From positions 620,001 through 684,000 of the forward strand of contig NZ_JAOVZR010000001.1 of assembly GCF_026619415.1 (NCBI RefSeq): 64,000 nt of DNA, read 5' to 3'. The notes beneath the pieces are model-generated. The model ran no database searches and was not told the DNA's origin. It saw only the letters and a list, made by a program, of their open reading frames with translations. This document shows, in pieces, positions 42,866 through 50,926 of this stretch. Numbering within the stretch: position 1 is the stretch's first letter; every line of letters starts with the position of its first letter. Both the position numbers and the translations under genes were made by a program. This DNA is from Hoeflea algicola (lineage in GTDB: Bacteria > Pseudomonadota > Alphaproteobacteria > Rhizobiales > Rhizobiaceae).

Positions 42866-43425
42866 TCAGCGAAAAGGTGGTGCTATATTTTGAAGTAAAC
42901 CTGCCAGCACGGCCTGACGTCCCGTTCCGGTCTTGGTGATCACCCTCTTCATGTAGAATCGACAAGTGGAAGACTTTATATTCATGATTTGTGAAATTTG
43001 GTCTATAGTCATTCCATCGCCAAGCCCTTTAGCAACTTTAGCTTCAGAGGGCGTCAAATCAAACAATCCTTGTAGAATACTCGCATCCGGCATGATTTTT
43101 TGCATCAGTGGTGTAATGACAGCAATCAGTTTTGCTGTAGAGAATATATCTCTGACCACTCCACGAACTGGGATCAGGTGAAGAACTGACGGTGGTTGGT
43201 CAGAGGCAGCTTCAATCGGAATGGATCCGATTCTGGTTAGTGAACCAGTACTGGAAATTTCTGCAAGCAATCCCGAAAGCAAACTATCGGCCCTCTTGTC
43301 GATAATCGTAAATCTATCGTGCCGGTCCTGTACCACTGCCGGGATCAATGAGGCCATGTGATCATTAGCGTAGATGGTCTTGCCCCGGACTCCAAGGAGT
43401 GCTGCGGCCAGACCTACTTCGTCCA
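42866..43425 (-). pseudogene. LuxR-type regulator, C-terminal part (split by IS21)
   Basis: This is the 3' half of a LuxR-family transcriptional regulator. Reading the minus strand, EVGLAAALLGVRGKTIYAN continues the domain broken at 46013. The half ends with a LuxR-type helix-turn-helix: LTPSEAKVAKGLGDGMTID, then ISQIMNIKSSTCRFYMKRV and KTGTGRQAVLAGLL. The present open frame has a short false N-terminus made of IS terminal DNA. Joined to the 5' half, with one target duplication removed, it gives a 360-residue protein. It is the last gene of the Slam/lipoprotein locus. Confidence 0.88.
43421..43425. repeat. Left target-site duplication (GTCCA)
   Basis: The five bases GTCCA flank the IS element here and again at 46013-46017. 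Removal of the element and one copy restores the regulator reading frame exactly. Confidence 0.85.
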
Positions 43426-43431
43426 CTGCGT

Positions 43432-43523
43432 ATTCCGGGACGATCCGGCCACTGATTCCGATAGCATCCGGCCACCCATTCCGATTTGATCCGGCCGGGG
43501 ATTCCGGGGCATCCGGCCACCCC
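43432..43523. repeat. Four tandem 23-bp repeats at the IS21 left end
   Basis: Four copies start at 43432, 43455, 43478 and 43501, each exactly 23 bases apart, with consensus ATTCCG-N4/5-ATCCGGCC followed by CACC or CGGG. They are probable IstA-binding sites. Confidence 0.85.
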
Positions 43524-43604
43524 CATTTCAACCCAGTTTAGGCTGCTGCGAGGCGATCTGTAACAGGGCTACTGTTCCGTTCCTTTGGATGGAGAGAGCC
43601 CTTT

Positions 43605-45134
43605 ATGAAGAGATTGCCTATGCGGAAGATAAGGGAAGCCCTGCGGCTTCGGGCGGATGGATTTTCAGGCCGCCAGGTGGCGCAAAGCCTGTGCGTGGCC
43701 CGTGCGACGATTTCGGAATATTTTCGGCGCGCTGATCTGGAAGGTTTGAGCTGGCCTCTGTCTGCTGATCTGTCGGACGCCGACCTTGAGAACCGCCTGT
43801 TTCCCGTTTGCCCCGGCGATGTCCGTCGCGCGGTTCCTCAGCCTGTCTGGGCGCATGTGCATGCCGAGTTGCGGCGCAAGGGCGTGACGCTGTCGCTGCT
43901 GTGGGAGGAGTATCGCGGGGTTCATCACGATGGATACGGCTATAGCCGATACTGTGAGCTCTACACCCGCTGGGAAGGCAAGCTGTCTCCGGTGATGCGT
44001 CAGCGTCATCCTGCAGGCGAGCGGCTGTTTGTCGATTACGCGGGCCCGACAGTTGATGTTGTCTGCCCCAAAACGGGAGAGGTGCGCACCGCACAAATCT
44101 TTGTCGCGACGCTGGGAGCGTCCAATTACACCTATGTCGAAGCCAGCTGGACACAGGGCCTGCCGGACTGGGTATCCAGCCATGTGCGTGCCTTTGAGTT
44201 CTTCGGTGGCGTGCCTGCGCAGCTGGTTCCAGACAATCTCAAGGCAGGCGTCACCAAGGCCTGTTTTTATGATCCTGAGATCAATCGCACCTATGGTGAT
44301 ATGGCGGCACATTACGATACCGCCATCGTTCCGGCGCGGCCTGGAAAGCCGAAAGACAAGGCAAAGGTGGAAGGCGCTGTTTTGCTGGCCGAGCGCTGGA
44401 TTTTGGCGCGGCTGCGCAACCAGCACTTTTTTGGCCTTGATGAGGTGAACGCTGCCATCCGGCCATTGCTGGATCAGCTCAACGGCAAAGTCAGTCGCCA
44501 TCTTGGTGCAAGCCGCCGCGATCTGTTTGAACGCCTGGATCGGCCCGCTCTGAAGCCCTTGTCTATGGAGGCCTATGTTTATGCCGAATGGAAGCAGTGC
44601 CGCGCGGGCCTCGATTACCATGTCGATATTGGCCGCCATTATTACTCGGTGCCGCATCAGTTGCTGAAGCAAAAACTATGGGCAAGGATCACCGCACGCA
44701 CCGTAGAGGTATACTTTAATGGGCAACGCGTTGCCTCTCACGCCAGAACCTCGGGCAATCGCCAGCACTCCACGATCCGCGATCACATGCCCGCCCATCA
44801 TCGCTTCCGCGAGGATTGGACGCCACAGCGTATCCGCGGGCAAGCTGTGCGCATCGGCCCAAATGTTGAGGTCTTTGTCGATGTGATCATGCGCCAGCGC
44901 AAACATCCCGAACAAGGATACAGAACGTGCCTCGGTGTTTTACGGCTGGCCAAGACCTTCGGGCGGGAGCGCCTGGATGCCGCCTGTTTGCGTGCGCTTG
45001 AGATCAACGCCCACTCCTACACATCCCTGCATTCCATTCTGAAGAATGGTTTGGACCGTCAGCGCCGCGAACCCACCACGGACGGCCCTGCGATCACTCA
45101 CCCCAATATCCGTGGTGCGGATTACTTCCATTGA
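43605..45134 (+). CDS. istA: IS21 transposase IstA
   Basis: The 509-residue transposase has an N-terminal helix-turn-helix (about 15-50, GFSGRQVAQSLCVARATISEY) and a DDE integrase core. The likely catalytic residues are the Asp in LFVDYAGP, the Asp in LVPDNLKAGV and the Glu in KAKVEGAVL. A C-terminal beta-rich domain follows. The GGAGAGAG ribosome site lies eight bases before ATG 43605. istB starts 12 bases after its stop. Confidence 0.96.
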   Translation: MKRLPMRKIREALRLRADGFSGRQVAQSLCVARATISEYFRRADLEGLSWPLSADLSDADLENRLFPVCPGDVRRAVPQPVWAHVHAELRRKGVTLSLLWEEYRGVHHDGYGYSRYCELYTRWEGKLSPVMRQRHPAGERLFVDYAGPTVDVVCPKTGEVRTAQIFVATLGASNYTYVEASWTQGLPDWVSSHVRAFEFFGGVPAQLVPDNLKAGVTKACFYDPEINRTYGDMAAHYDTAIVPARPGKPKDKAKVEGAVLLAERWILARLRNQHFFGLDEVNAAIRPLLDQLNGKVSRHLGASRRDLFERLDRPALKPLSMEAYVYAEWKQCRAGLDYHVDIGRHYYSVPHQLLKQKLWARITARTVEVYFNGQRVASHARTSGNRQHSTIRDHMPAHHRFREDWTPQRIRGQAVRIGPNVEVFVDVIMRQRKHPEQGYRTCLGVLRLAKTFGRERLDAACLRALEINAHSYTSLHSILKNGLDRQRREPTTDGPAITHPNIRGADYFH

Positions 45135-45146
45135 AGAGGATAGAGA

Positions 45147-45905
45147 ATGCTTGATCACCCAACGCTGGATCAGCTCAAAACACTCAGGCTCGACGGCATG
45201 GCAGAAGCCTTTGCCGAGATGCAAAAACAGGACGGCACAGCCGGGCTTAGCCACGCTGAATGGCTTGGGCTGCTCATTGATCGAGAGACCGCCAGTCGTG
45301 AGACGAGGCGATTTGAAAGCCGCATGCGTACAGCAAAACTGCGCCACGTCGGTGCCTCGCCGGAGGACGTGGATTACAAGTCGCGGCGCGGCCTCGACAA
45401 AGCCATGTTCCAGCAGATGCTGACCGGGCGCTGGATCAAGGACAAGCGCAACCTGATGATCACTGGCCCCTGCGGCGTTGGCAAAACATGGTTGGCCTGC
45501 GCTCTGGCGCAAGCCGCCTGCCGAGACGGTATCACTGTGCTGTACAAGCGCATGCCACGTCTCTTTGATGAATTGGAACTGGCCCATGGTGACGGACGCT
45601 TTCCGCGTCTGTTCAAGGCCCTTACCAAAACTCAACTGCTAATCCTGGACGACTGGGGACCGGATCGCCTCAATGCCAGTCAGCGTCGTGACCTTATGGA
45701 AATAGTCGAGGACAGATACGAGGTTGGATCAACCTTGATCACAAGCCAATTGCCCATCGACACCTGGCATGACGTGATCGGGGAACCCACCTTCGCCGAT
45801 GCCATTCTCGATCGCCTCGTACACAACGCCTATCGCGTCGAACTCGACGGCCAGAGCATGAGGAAAACCAAACTCGGAACAGGTGACGAAAGCATCCAAT
45901 CCTGA
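45147..45905 (+). CDS. istB: IS21 helper ATPase IstB
   Basis: The 252-residue AAA+ ATPase assists IstA in target choice and strand transfer. It has Walker A GPCGVGKTW near 107-115 and Walker B LLILDDWG near 170. The N-terminal domain (LDHPTLDQLKTLRLDGMAEA) is the usual IstB opening. It is intact, which supports a functional element. Confidence 0.96.
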   Translation: MLDHPTLDQLKTLRLDGMAEAFAEMQKQDGTAGLSHAEWLGLLIDRETASRETRRFESRMRTAKLRHVGASPEDVDYKSRRGLDKAMFQQMLTGRWIKDKRNLMITGPCGVGKTWLACALAQAACRDGITVLYKRMPRLFDELELAHGDGRFPRLFKALTKTQLLILDDWGPDRLNASQRRDLMEIVEDRYEVGSTLITSQLPIDTWHDVIGEPTFADAILDRLVHNAYRVELDGQSMRKTKLGTGDESIQS

Positions 45906-45941
45906 TAACCAAATCATCAGGCCTCGCAGCCGCTATATAAG

Positions 45942-46006
45942 GGTGGCCGGATACCCCGGTTTAGGTGGCCGGATGTTATCGGAATGGCCGGCCGGATACT
46001 CCGGAA
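45942..46006. repeat. Three sub-terminal repeats at the IS21 right end
   Basis: Three inverted copies of the same ATTCCG/ATCCGGCC unit found at the left end occupy this stretch, with GGTGGCCGGAT seen twice on the plus strand and GGCCGGCCGGAT once. Confidence 0.8.
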
Positions 46007-46012
46007 TGCGCA

Positions 46013-46017
46013 GTCCA
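46013..46017. repeat. Right target-site duplication (GTCCA)
   Basis: This is the second copy of GTCCA flanking the IS21-family element; the first is at 43421-43425. Confidence 0.85.
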
Positions 46018-46540
46018 ATGCATTTGCCGCGGCTACAGCCCGTTCAAAGCCCAAACGCGCGGAGAGTAGAACCGCGCGGGCAAGATGTGGCCGATACTCG
46101 TCGAGAACCGCAATTTGCTCAGGGGTTATAGGCCCCAATGATGGAGGACTATCCGTATGCAGGATAAAGGAATCCCCATTCGGCGTGAAAATGGCGGTTG
46201 CTGCGGATCTTCCCAGGCTTCTTGGGTACAGAAAATCTTGATACAGGCTGCTTTGCGAAAGTTCTGCATCTGTCCAAATGTCTGATTCCGTCAAAAAACC
46301 GGAATGTTTTTTCTCAAGTAGCATCCTTGTGCGGTTTGGCCCCTCCGGGTGCCTGTAGTTGTGTTTCACTATCTCACTATAGGCTTCTGATGATGCTACC
46401 CAGTCGAATTTTGTGCCAGTTGTGGAAACCAAGACGCCATGAGAGCCACCGATGAGGTTCGCCAGACGACACAGAATTGCCGGCCAGTTTTTTGTAATGA
46501 CCGATGCCTCGTATATGGCGTCGACTAACAATTCGCTCAT
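46013..46540 (-). pseudogene. LuxR-type regulator, N-terminal part (split by IS21)
   Basis: The 5' half of the regulator starts at ATG 46540 (MSELLVDAIYEASV) and gives 176 intact codons ending at ANALD, where the element begins. The open frame upstream of 46540 is AT-rich leader. The N-domain carries no membrane helix or obvious PAS motif and ends in the linker helix VLDEYRPHLARAVLLSARLG common in this regulator type. Without its helix-turn-helix half it should be unable to bind DNA. It lies 131 bases after the slam gene, in the same direction. Confidence 0.88.
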
Positions 46541-46671
46541 GGTGGGTTTTCTTCGTACCTCCAGCAGCAACTCTTTGCTTCGCTGTATTGTAATAAACTG
46601 TGAGAAAAAATAAATAACGATAAGGAATGATTCAGTATGTGAGTGCAAAAAACCATAAATACTAATGGTAA

Positions 46672-47988
46672 CTAGAAGTTTCTGGTAAGATAAATTCCAA
46701 TGTCGTGGGTGTCATAATCGTAAAAACTTATGTTCGAAATTTGTTTTGTGTATTGGTAAGAGATTTCAGGGCGGAAGCCATGGTAGGAAAAATCGCGGTG
46801 AGAGGCGGTCATCCCCAGTGACCAGAGCGTGTCATTTCGCGTGATCGTCGTGCCGGGAAATGGGCCGAGATAATGGTGTGTTTCAGCCTTGGCAAAGAAA
46901 TTCGTCATCAAACCACCTGCCCAATTCTTGTTGATCTGAAATTGGCCCTGCAGATCATTATGGTCCAGATGGTTTAGAGTTGTACGTTCTGCTGTCACAT
47001 TAGCCGACAGCATCATGGAGAGAGTAGGGGTGTATGCGTGGTGAAATGCGATGGAACCCCTGGCTATCCAACCGTCTCGATAAGCGAATCTGTCATCATA
47101 CTCTTGCCGCCGGAGCGAACCACCGAAAGACAAGGTGTTGAGTGGCATAAGTTTGTAGGCGGTGTTTGCGAACACGCCGTAACGGAGCATATAGGGCTGC
47201 CATCCTCGCCATTGATGATCTGCAGTCAGCCCAATCTCTGCATTGAAACCGCGCAATTTTTGCGCGATTGCAACGCTCGTTGAAAGGGTGGTTTCGTCGA
47301 ACTGGCGGTCTTGGTATTTCTTCGTATCAACTGCGCCACTCCACAAAATTTGGCGCTGGTCCCCAAGGGCGAAACCGCGACGAAACGAGCCTCCGGCCGC
47401 AACGCCAACGCCGCTTTGTTGGCGGCCTTCGTCATTGATGACGAACTTGGCTCCGCCAATCGTTATGGTTTTGTTTCCTGTCCCCCGGTTGACGTTTGTG
47501 GACGGCAAAATGCTGAAATATCCGGAGAACGATAGGGGTTTCTGATCTCTTATGGCGGAGCCAAATGACGTGGCCTGACGTCGCACTTCAGGATCGTCTG
47601 AGCTCAGTTCGATTATTCTGAGTTGATACGACGCAGAGTCGAAATGGCCTTCTGATGCCAATGTTTTCGCTAATTCTATCCGCGACGGTGTGAAATTTGG
47701 TTGGCGCGAGAGGATAAAGCGGAATATTTCCACCGCCTTTGCATCTTCTCCCTTATGGCGCGCAATCAGTCCTTCGAGATGAGCAATATGAAGCGACGTA
47801 TCCTTGCGACCGGCAAGAAATCTGCGCAGCTCATCTCGCGCCGCATCATACTCTCCTGCCTCAAGGAGACCTATTATAGCATTCGGCTGTTGAGCCGGAG
47901 CAGCTACAGCCACGGCCTGAAAAATGCCCAGTGCGGTGATGCAGACACCGAGCACGAACAAGCGACAACACGCGGAAATACAGGACAT
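46672..47988 (-). CDS. Slam-type surface lipoprotein assembly modifier
   Basis: This outer-membrane protein is predicted to move the lipoprotein encoded just upstream to the cell surface. The 438 residues begin with a signal peptide (cleavage near AVAAPA, about residue 31). A TPR-like helical domain follows (about 38-150, with YDAARDELRRFLAGRK and HLEGLIARHKGEDAKAVEIF). A long beta-rich domain of alternating aromatic strands (about 155-438) ends in a terminal phenylalanine (TRNF), as in outer-membrane barrels. This two-part plan and length match Slam proteins. Codon use is AT-richer than in neighbouring genes, suggesting transfer. No clear ribosome site precedes the ATG. Confidence 0.85.
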   Translation of the reverse strand: MSCISACCRLFVLGVCITALGIFQAVAVAAPAQQPNAIIGLLEAGEYDAARDELRRFLAGRKDTSLHIAHLEGLIARHKGEDAKAVEIFRFILSRQPNFTPSRIELAKTLASEGHFDSASYQLRIIELSSDDPEVRRQATSFGSAIRDQKPLSFSGYFSILPSTNVNRGTGNKTITIGGAKFVINDEGRQQSGVGVAAGGSFRRGFALGDQRQILWSGAVDTKKYQDRQFDETTLSTSVAIAQKLRGFNAEIGLTADHQWRGWQPYMLRYGVFANTAYKLMPLNTLSFGGSLRRQEYDDRFAYRDGWIARGSIAFHHAYTPTLSMMLSANVTAERTTLNHLDHNDLQGQFQINKNWAGGLMTNFFAKAETHHYLGPFPGTTITRNDTLWSLGMTASHRDFSYHGFRPEISYQYTKQISNISFYDYDTHDIGIYLTRNF

Positions 47989-48014
47989 GATTATTGCCAG
48001 CTTGAGCGTGCAGC

Positions 48015-48047
48015 CTCACCGTCGTATAAATTTTGCACGGCGGTGAG
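48015..48047 (-). promoter_or_regulatory. Intercistronic stem-loop between lipoprotein and slam genes
   Basis: On the minus strand CTCACCGCCGT and ACGACGGTGAG form an 11-bp stem with one mismatch around an 11-base AT-rich loop. It lies 21 bases after the lipoprotein stop and 27 bases before the slam start, with no T-run. It may stabilise the upstream message or reduce read-through. Confidence 0.6.
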
Positions 48048-48067
48048 TTGCTGATTAGGATCAAGAA

Positions 48068-49039
48068 TTAATTTTTGCCGCCAGCAAAAAATCCATTTCC
48101 AAGAATGACATCTCCGTCGCTGGTTCCTGTTATATCCAAAACGCCGCCTACATCTTCCGCATTGGGTCCGTAGAATCGTCCCGAGTAAGTGGAACCAGCG
48201 ATATCACCGTCGATTGCCGTGTTGAAAGCCGCATCGCCCGACACCGTTCCTCCGGTAAATCCATTGGCGTTTATGCTGCTCGTGCCCATCGCTATCTGGC
48301 CGTTCTGCGGCGTCCGCGGATCCCAGCCATTATTCGCACCGTTTCTTACTTCGCTCATAAGGTTGGAAATTGTTCCGTTGACGTTGCCAGCCGCAAAATC
48401 TGCATTGAGCGCCAGGTCCCCTCGAACTCGGGTTCGTGTCTTTCGGTCATTGGCCAGAGCGGTTTCCGCTAGCGCATAGCCCGTATAAGTTGCATTCGGA
48501 AGCGCTTTGATGGTGTCTGGTTTTGTCTCGGCGCCAACTACTGCAAATCCGCGCGTACCCATGCCATCTGTATCGGAATAATAATTCCATACCTGCAGGA
48601 AGTTGGTGTCGGTGCCGGCTTCGAGGTCATTAATCGACCCGGACCAACTAAACAGGCCCTTGTAATCGCCGCCACCGTTCGGGTTTTTCTCATAGCCAAA
48701 GGATGTTGTACCGTCAGGTTCGATGAACTTGTCGGCGGCGGCAAAGCTCACTACTTCACCATTGACATTCATGTCGACACCGCCAGTCTTGTTCTTGGTG
48801 ACGGAGAAGTCGGCCGCCGGAGCCTTGGCGATCGTGTTCTTAGTGTAATCGAGCGTCTTTGTGACAGTCGTCTTTTTTGAAGCCTTCAATGAAGTTCCCG
48901 CATTGAAGTGTTTGGCCGCTGTATCCGTCGCGTCTGCGGCAAGCAGATCTCCGATATCCATTGCGGTTAGCGTTTTATTGCACCCGGTTAAAACCAATGG
49001 GATTGCTGCGATCGCAACCAGTGTAAATTTCGTATCCAT
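48068..49039 (-). CDS. TbpB-like surface lipoprotein (probable Slam cargo)
   Basis: The 323-residue protein has a lipoprotein signal with lipobox LTGC (Cys20). The mature part is Thr/Asp/Asn/Gly-rich and beta-strand-like. Its end carries YSGRFYGPNAEDVGG (285-299), the signature of the transferrin-binding-protein-B-type C-terminal eight-stranded barrel. It is about half the size of two-lobed TbpB, so it has one lobe, like haemophilin- or factor-H-binding-type proteins. The ligand is unknown. It lies directly upstream of the slam gene in the same direction, the usual cargo/translocator pairing. GGGGCGG precedes the ATG. Confidence 0.85.
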   Translation of the reverse strand: MDTKFTLVAIAAIPLVLTGCNKTLTAMDIGDLLAADATDTAAKHFNAGTSLKASKKTTVTKTLDYTKNTIAKAPAADFSVTKNKTGGVDMNVNGEVVSFAAADKFIEPDGTTSFGYEKNPNGGGDYKGLFSWSGSINDLEAGTDTNFLQVWNYYSDTDGMGTRGFAVVGAETKPDTIKALPNATYTGYALAETALANDRKTRTRVRGDLALNADFAAGNVNGTISNLMSEVRNGANNGWDPRTPQNGQIAMGTSSINANGFTGGTVSGDAAFNTAIDGDIAGSTYSGRFYGPNAEDVGGVLDITGTSDGDVILGNGFFAGGKN

Positions 49040-49105
49040 TATCCGCCCCGTTGTTGTTTATTAGTTGGTTCGGTTGAAAGCTACGCAATTTCCACCTGGC
49101 CCACA

Positions 49106-49121
49106 TCTACCATCTGGTAGA
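49106..49121. promoter_or_regulatory. Perfect 16-bp dyad upstream of the lipoprotein gene
   Basis: The sequence TCTACCA-TC-TGGTAGA is a perfect 7+2+7 palindrome centred about 74 bases before the lipoprotein start. Position and symmetry suit an operator, possibly for the locus's own LuxR-type regulator, which is now broken. Confidence 0.55.
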
Positions 49122-49213
49122 GAATGGAAACAAGATACAACTATTCGGAACAATGCTGGGGATAAGAAACAGGCTTTGGCAACCTAGTCGATCGCCGGCC
49201 CCGGATGCAGCCT

Positions 49214-49237
49214 CTCGGCGCGGCCGACGGCGCCGAG
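49214..49237 (-). terminator. Hairpin after mazG
   Basis: The perfect 8-bp arms CTCGGCGC and GCGCCGAG enclose eight bases just past the mazG stop on the minus strand. There is no T-run, so it would be a weak terminator. Confidence 0.4.
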
Positions 49238-49241
49238 CAAT

Positions 49242-50063
49242 TCAGATGTTGCCCTTCGCCTCTTGCCACAGAGCTTCCATTTCCGCGAGCGTAGCGTCAT
49301 CAGGCGTCTTGCCCAGTTTCGCCAATTCCGCCTCGACATAGGCAAAGCGGGTGCGGAATTTGGTGTTCGTCGTCCGCAGCGCGTCTTCGGGATCGGTCTT
49401 GAGGTGTCGGGCCAGATTGGCGACGGCAAAGATCACGTCGCCCAGTTCACCCGCCGCTTTCTTCGTCTCGCCGCTGGCGATCTCGGCGCGCAATTCAGCA
49501 ATCTCTTCCTCGATCTTGTCGAGCACCGGCCCCGCAGCACCCCAATCAAAGCCGACCTGGGATGCTGCTTGCTGAAGCTTTAGCGCTTCCATAAGTGCGG
49601 GCAGGGCGCGCGGCACGCTGGTCAGTTGCCCGGGTGTCTCGCTCTCGGCAAGTCCCCGTGCGGCGCGGCGCTCTCTGCGCTCGCGTTTCTCCTCGGCCTT
49701 GATCTGGTCCCACTGCACCTTGACCTTGTCAGCGGTGTCGGCGTCCGAACGTTCGAACACATGCGGATGTCGGCGGATCATCTTGGTGGTGATTGCCTCG
49801 ACCACGTCGCCAAAAGCAAATTGCCCGGCTTCTTCAGCCATGCGCGCGTGAAACACCACCTGCAGCAGCAAATCGCCTAGTTCATCGCACAAGTCATCGG
49901 GATCGTTGCGCTCGATCGCATCGGCCACCTCGTAGGCTTCCTCGATCGTGTAGGGCTTGATCGAGTTGAAATCCTGCTTGATGTCCCAGGGGCAACCGGT
50001 CTCGGGGTGCCGGAGTGCCGCCATGATCTCGATGATGCCGGAAATGTCGCGGGATGGTTTCAT
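49242..50063 (-). CDS. mazG: Nucleoside triphosphate pyrophosphohydrolase MazG
   Basis: MazG hydrolyses nucleoside triphosphates to monophosphates and lowers ppGpp-linked stress signals. The 273-residue protein has two MazG modules. The first shows CPWDIKQDFNSIKPYTIEE and DELGDLLLQVVFHARMAEEA; the second shows EEEIAELRAEI and ELGDVIFAVANLARHL. In related genomes mazG directly follows hflX; here 6.4 kb of accessory DNA separates them and the gene is on the opposite strand. Confidence 0.95.
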   Translation of the reverse strand: MKPSRDISGIIEIMAALRHPETGCPWDIKQDFNSIKPYTIEEAYEVADAIERNDPDDLCDELGDLLLQVVFHARMAEEAGQFAFGDVVEAITTKMIRRHPHVFERSDADTADKVKVQWDQIKAEEKRERRERRAARGLAESETPGQLTSVPRALPALMEALKLQQAASQVGFDWGAAGPVLDKIEEEIAELRAEIASGETKKAAGELGDVIFAVANLARHLKTDPEDALRTTNTKFRTRFAYVEAELAKLGKTPDDATLAEMEALWQEAKGNI

Positions 50064-50143
50064 CGCTCAAGCATAGCCGAGCCGGCAGAGGCCCGCGACG
50101 GTGAAGCCGCGGGCGTGGCTCTTGTCCACAACAGTTTGGCTGC

Positions 50144-50746
50144 TCAGTTGAGCGGGATGGCGTTATCGTCCTTGCTTGACTGGTAGGCCTCCGACAGCGC
50201 CGCATAGCGGTCGCGGATGCGTTTGGCCTGGTCAAGCAGCGGCTGCGCTTGCGCATCGGGCAGGGTGGCCAGGATCTCGAACAGCCCACGGCTCTTCCAG
50301 AACGCATTGTCGTGATTGTAGCCGCCCGGCTCCAGCCCGAACACTTCCTTGAGCATCTTCAGGTCATGGGGAATGGCAAATGAATCACGCGAATCCTCAT
50401 GGCTGAAGAAATAGAAGAAATTGTCGAACCCGGCCCAGGCAATCGCCGACATGCACATGGTGCACGGCTCATGGGTCGACAGGAAAATCATGTCCTTGGT
50501 CGATGCCTGTTTTGAAACCGGGTGCTCGTAAAAGCATTTGAGCAGATGCACTTCGCCGTGCCAGAGCGGGTTTTCGGTCTCGTTGTTGGTCTGCGCCATC
50601 ACCAGAGACAAATCGGATTTGCGCAGCAGCGCGCCGCCAAAAACCTTGTTGCCCTCGGCAACACCGGTTTCGGTCAGCGGCAGAATGTCGTTCTCCATGA
50701 CATCAAGTAGTCGGCGAACCAGCGCCGCGTTTTCAAGGATCTCCAT
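50144..50746 (-). CDS. Nucleoside/nucleotide deaminase-fold protein
   Basis: The 200-residue zinc-dependent deaminase has the signature HGEVHLLKCF (H-x-E) and HEPCTMCMSAIAW (PCxxC), the metal ligands of the cytidine/deoxycytidylate deaminase superfamily. The substrate is not clear; it is longer than TadA and has extra N- and C-terminal helices. ATG 50746 was chosen since the upstream extension lacks protein character. It is divergent from cysG across 180 bases. Confidence 0.85.
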   Translation of the reverse strand: MEILENAALVRRLLDVMENDILPLTETGVAEGNKVFGGALLRKSDLSLVMAQTNNETENPLWHGEVHLLKCFYEHPVSKQASTKDMIFLSTHEPCTMCMSAIAWAGFDNFFYFFSHEDSRDSFAIPHDLKMLKEVFGLEPGGYNHDNAFWKSRGLFEILATLPDAQAQPLLDQAKRIRDRYAALSEAYQSSKDDNAIPLN

Positions 50747-50926
50747 GTCGGATTCCACTATTTTCAATGTCTGACCGCATGATCTTGAGGCATCGCGGTT
50801 ACCCATTCTCCATAACCGGCTTTGAGAGGTAAAAGAATATCCGGATCGCTAAATCGACACATCATTGTACCTTCATTTGTTTCGTCATTATCTTGAAAAT
50901 GCCTGTAATTCAGGAGTTTCCCGGAC

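Larger units (their letters stand above)
43426..46012 (+). mobile_element. IS21-family insertion sequence (complete)
   Basis: This element of about 2.59 kb has istA and istB in tandem and imperfect terminal inverted repeats: TGCGTATTCCGG at the left and, read inward from the right, TGCGCATTCCGG. Clusters of 23-bp sub-terminal repeats lie at both ends, typical of IS21 transposase-binding sites. GTCCA target duplications flank it. It lies inside a LuxR-type regulator gene. All parts look intact, so it may still be mobile. The left boundary could be one base later, depending on how the inverted repeat is counted. Confidence 0.93.

Noticed and set aside
43432..43523. CRISPR-like 23-bp direct repeats
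   Set aside because: There are no spacers between the repeats; the units abut and mirror those at the other IS21 end, so they are transposase-binding repeats.
42866..43531. Intact 221-residue LuxR-type gene
   Set aside because: Its first residues are encoded by IS21 terminal DNA; the true gene begins at 46540 and is interrupted.
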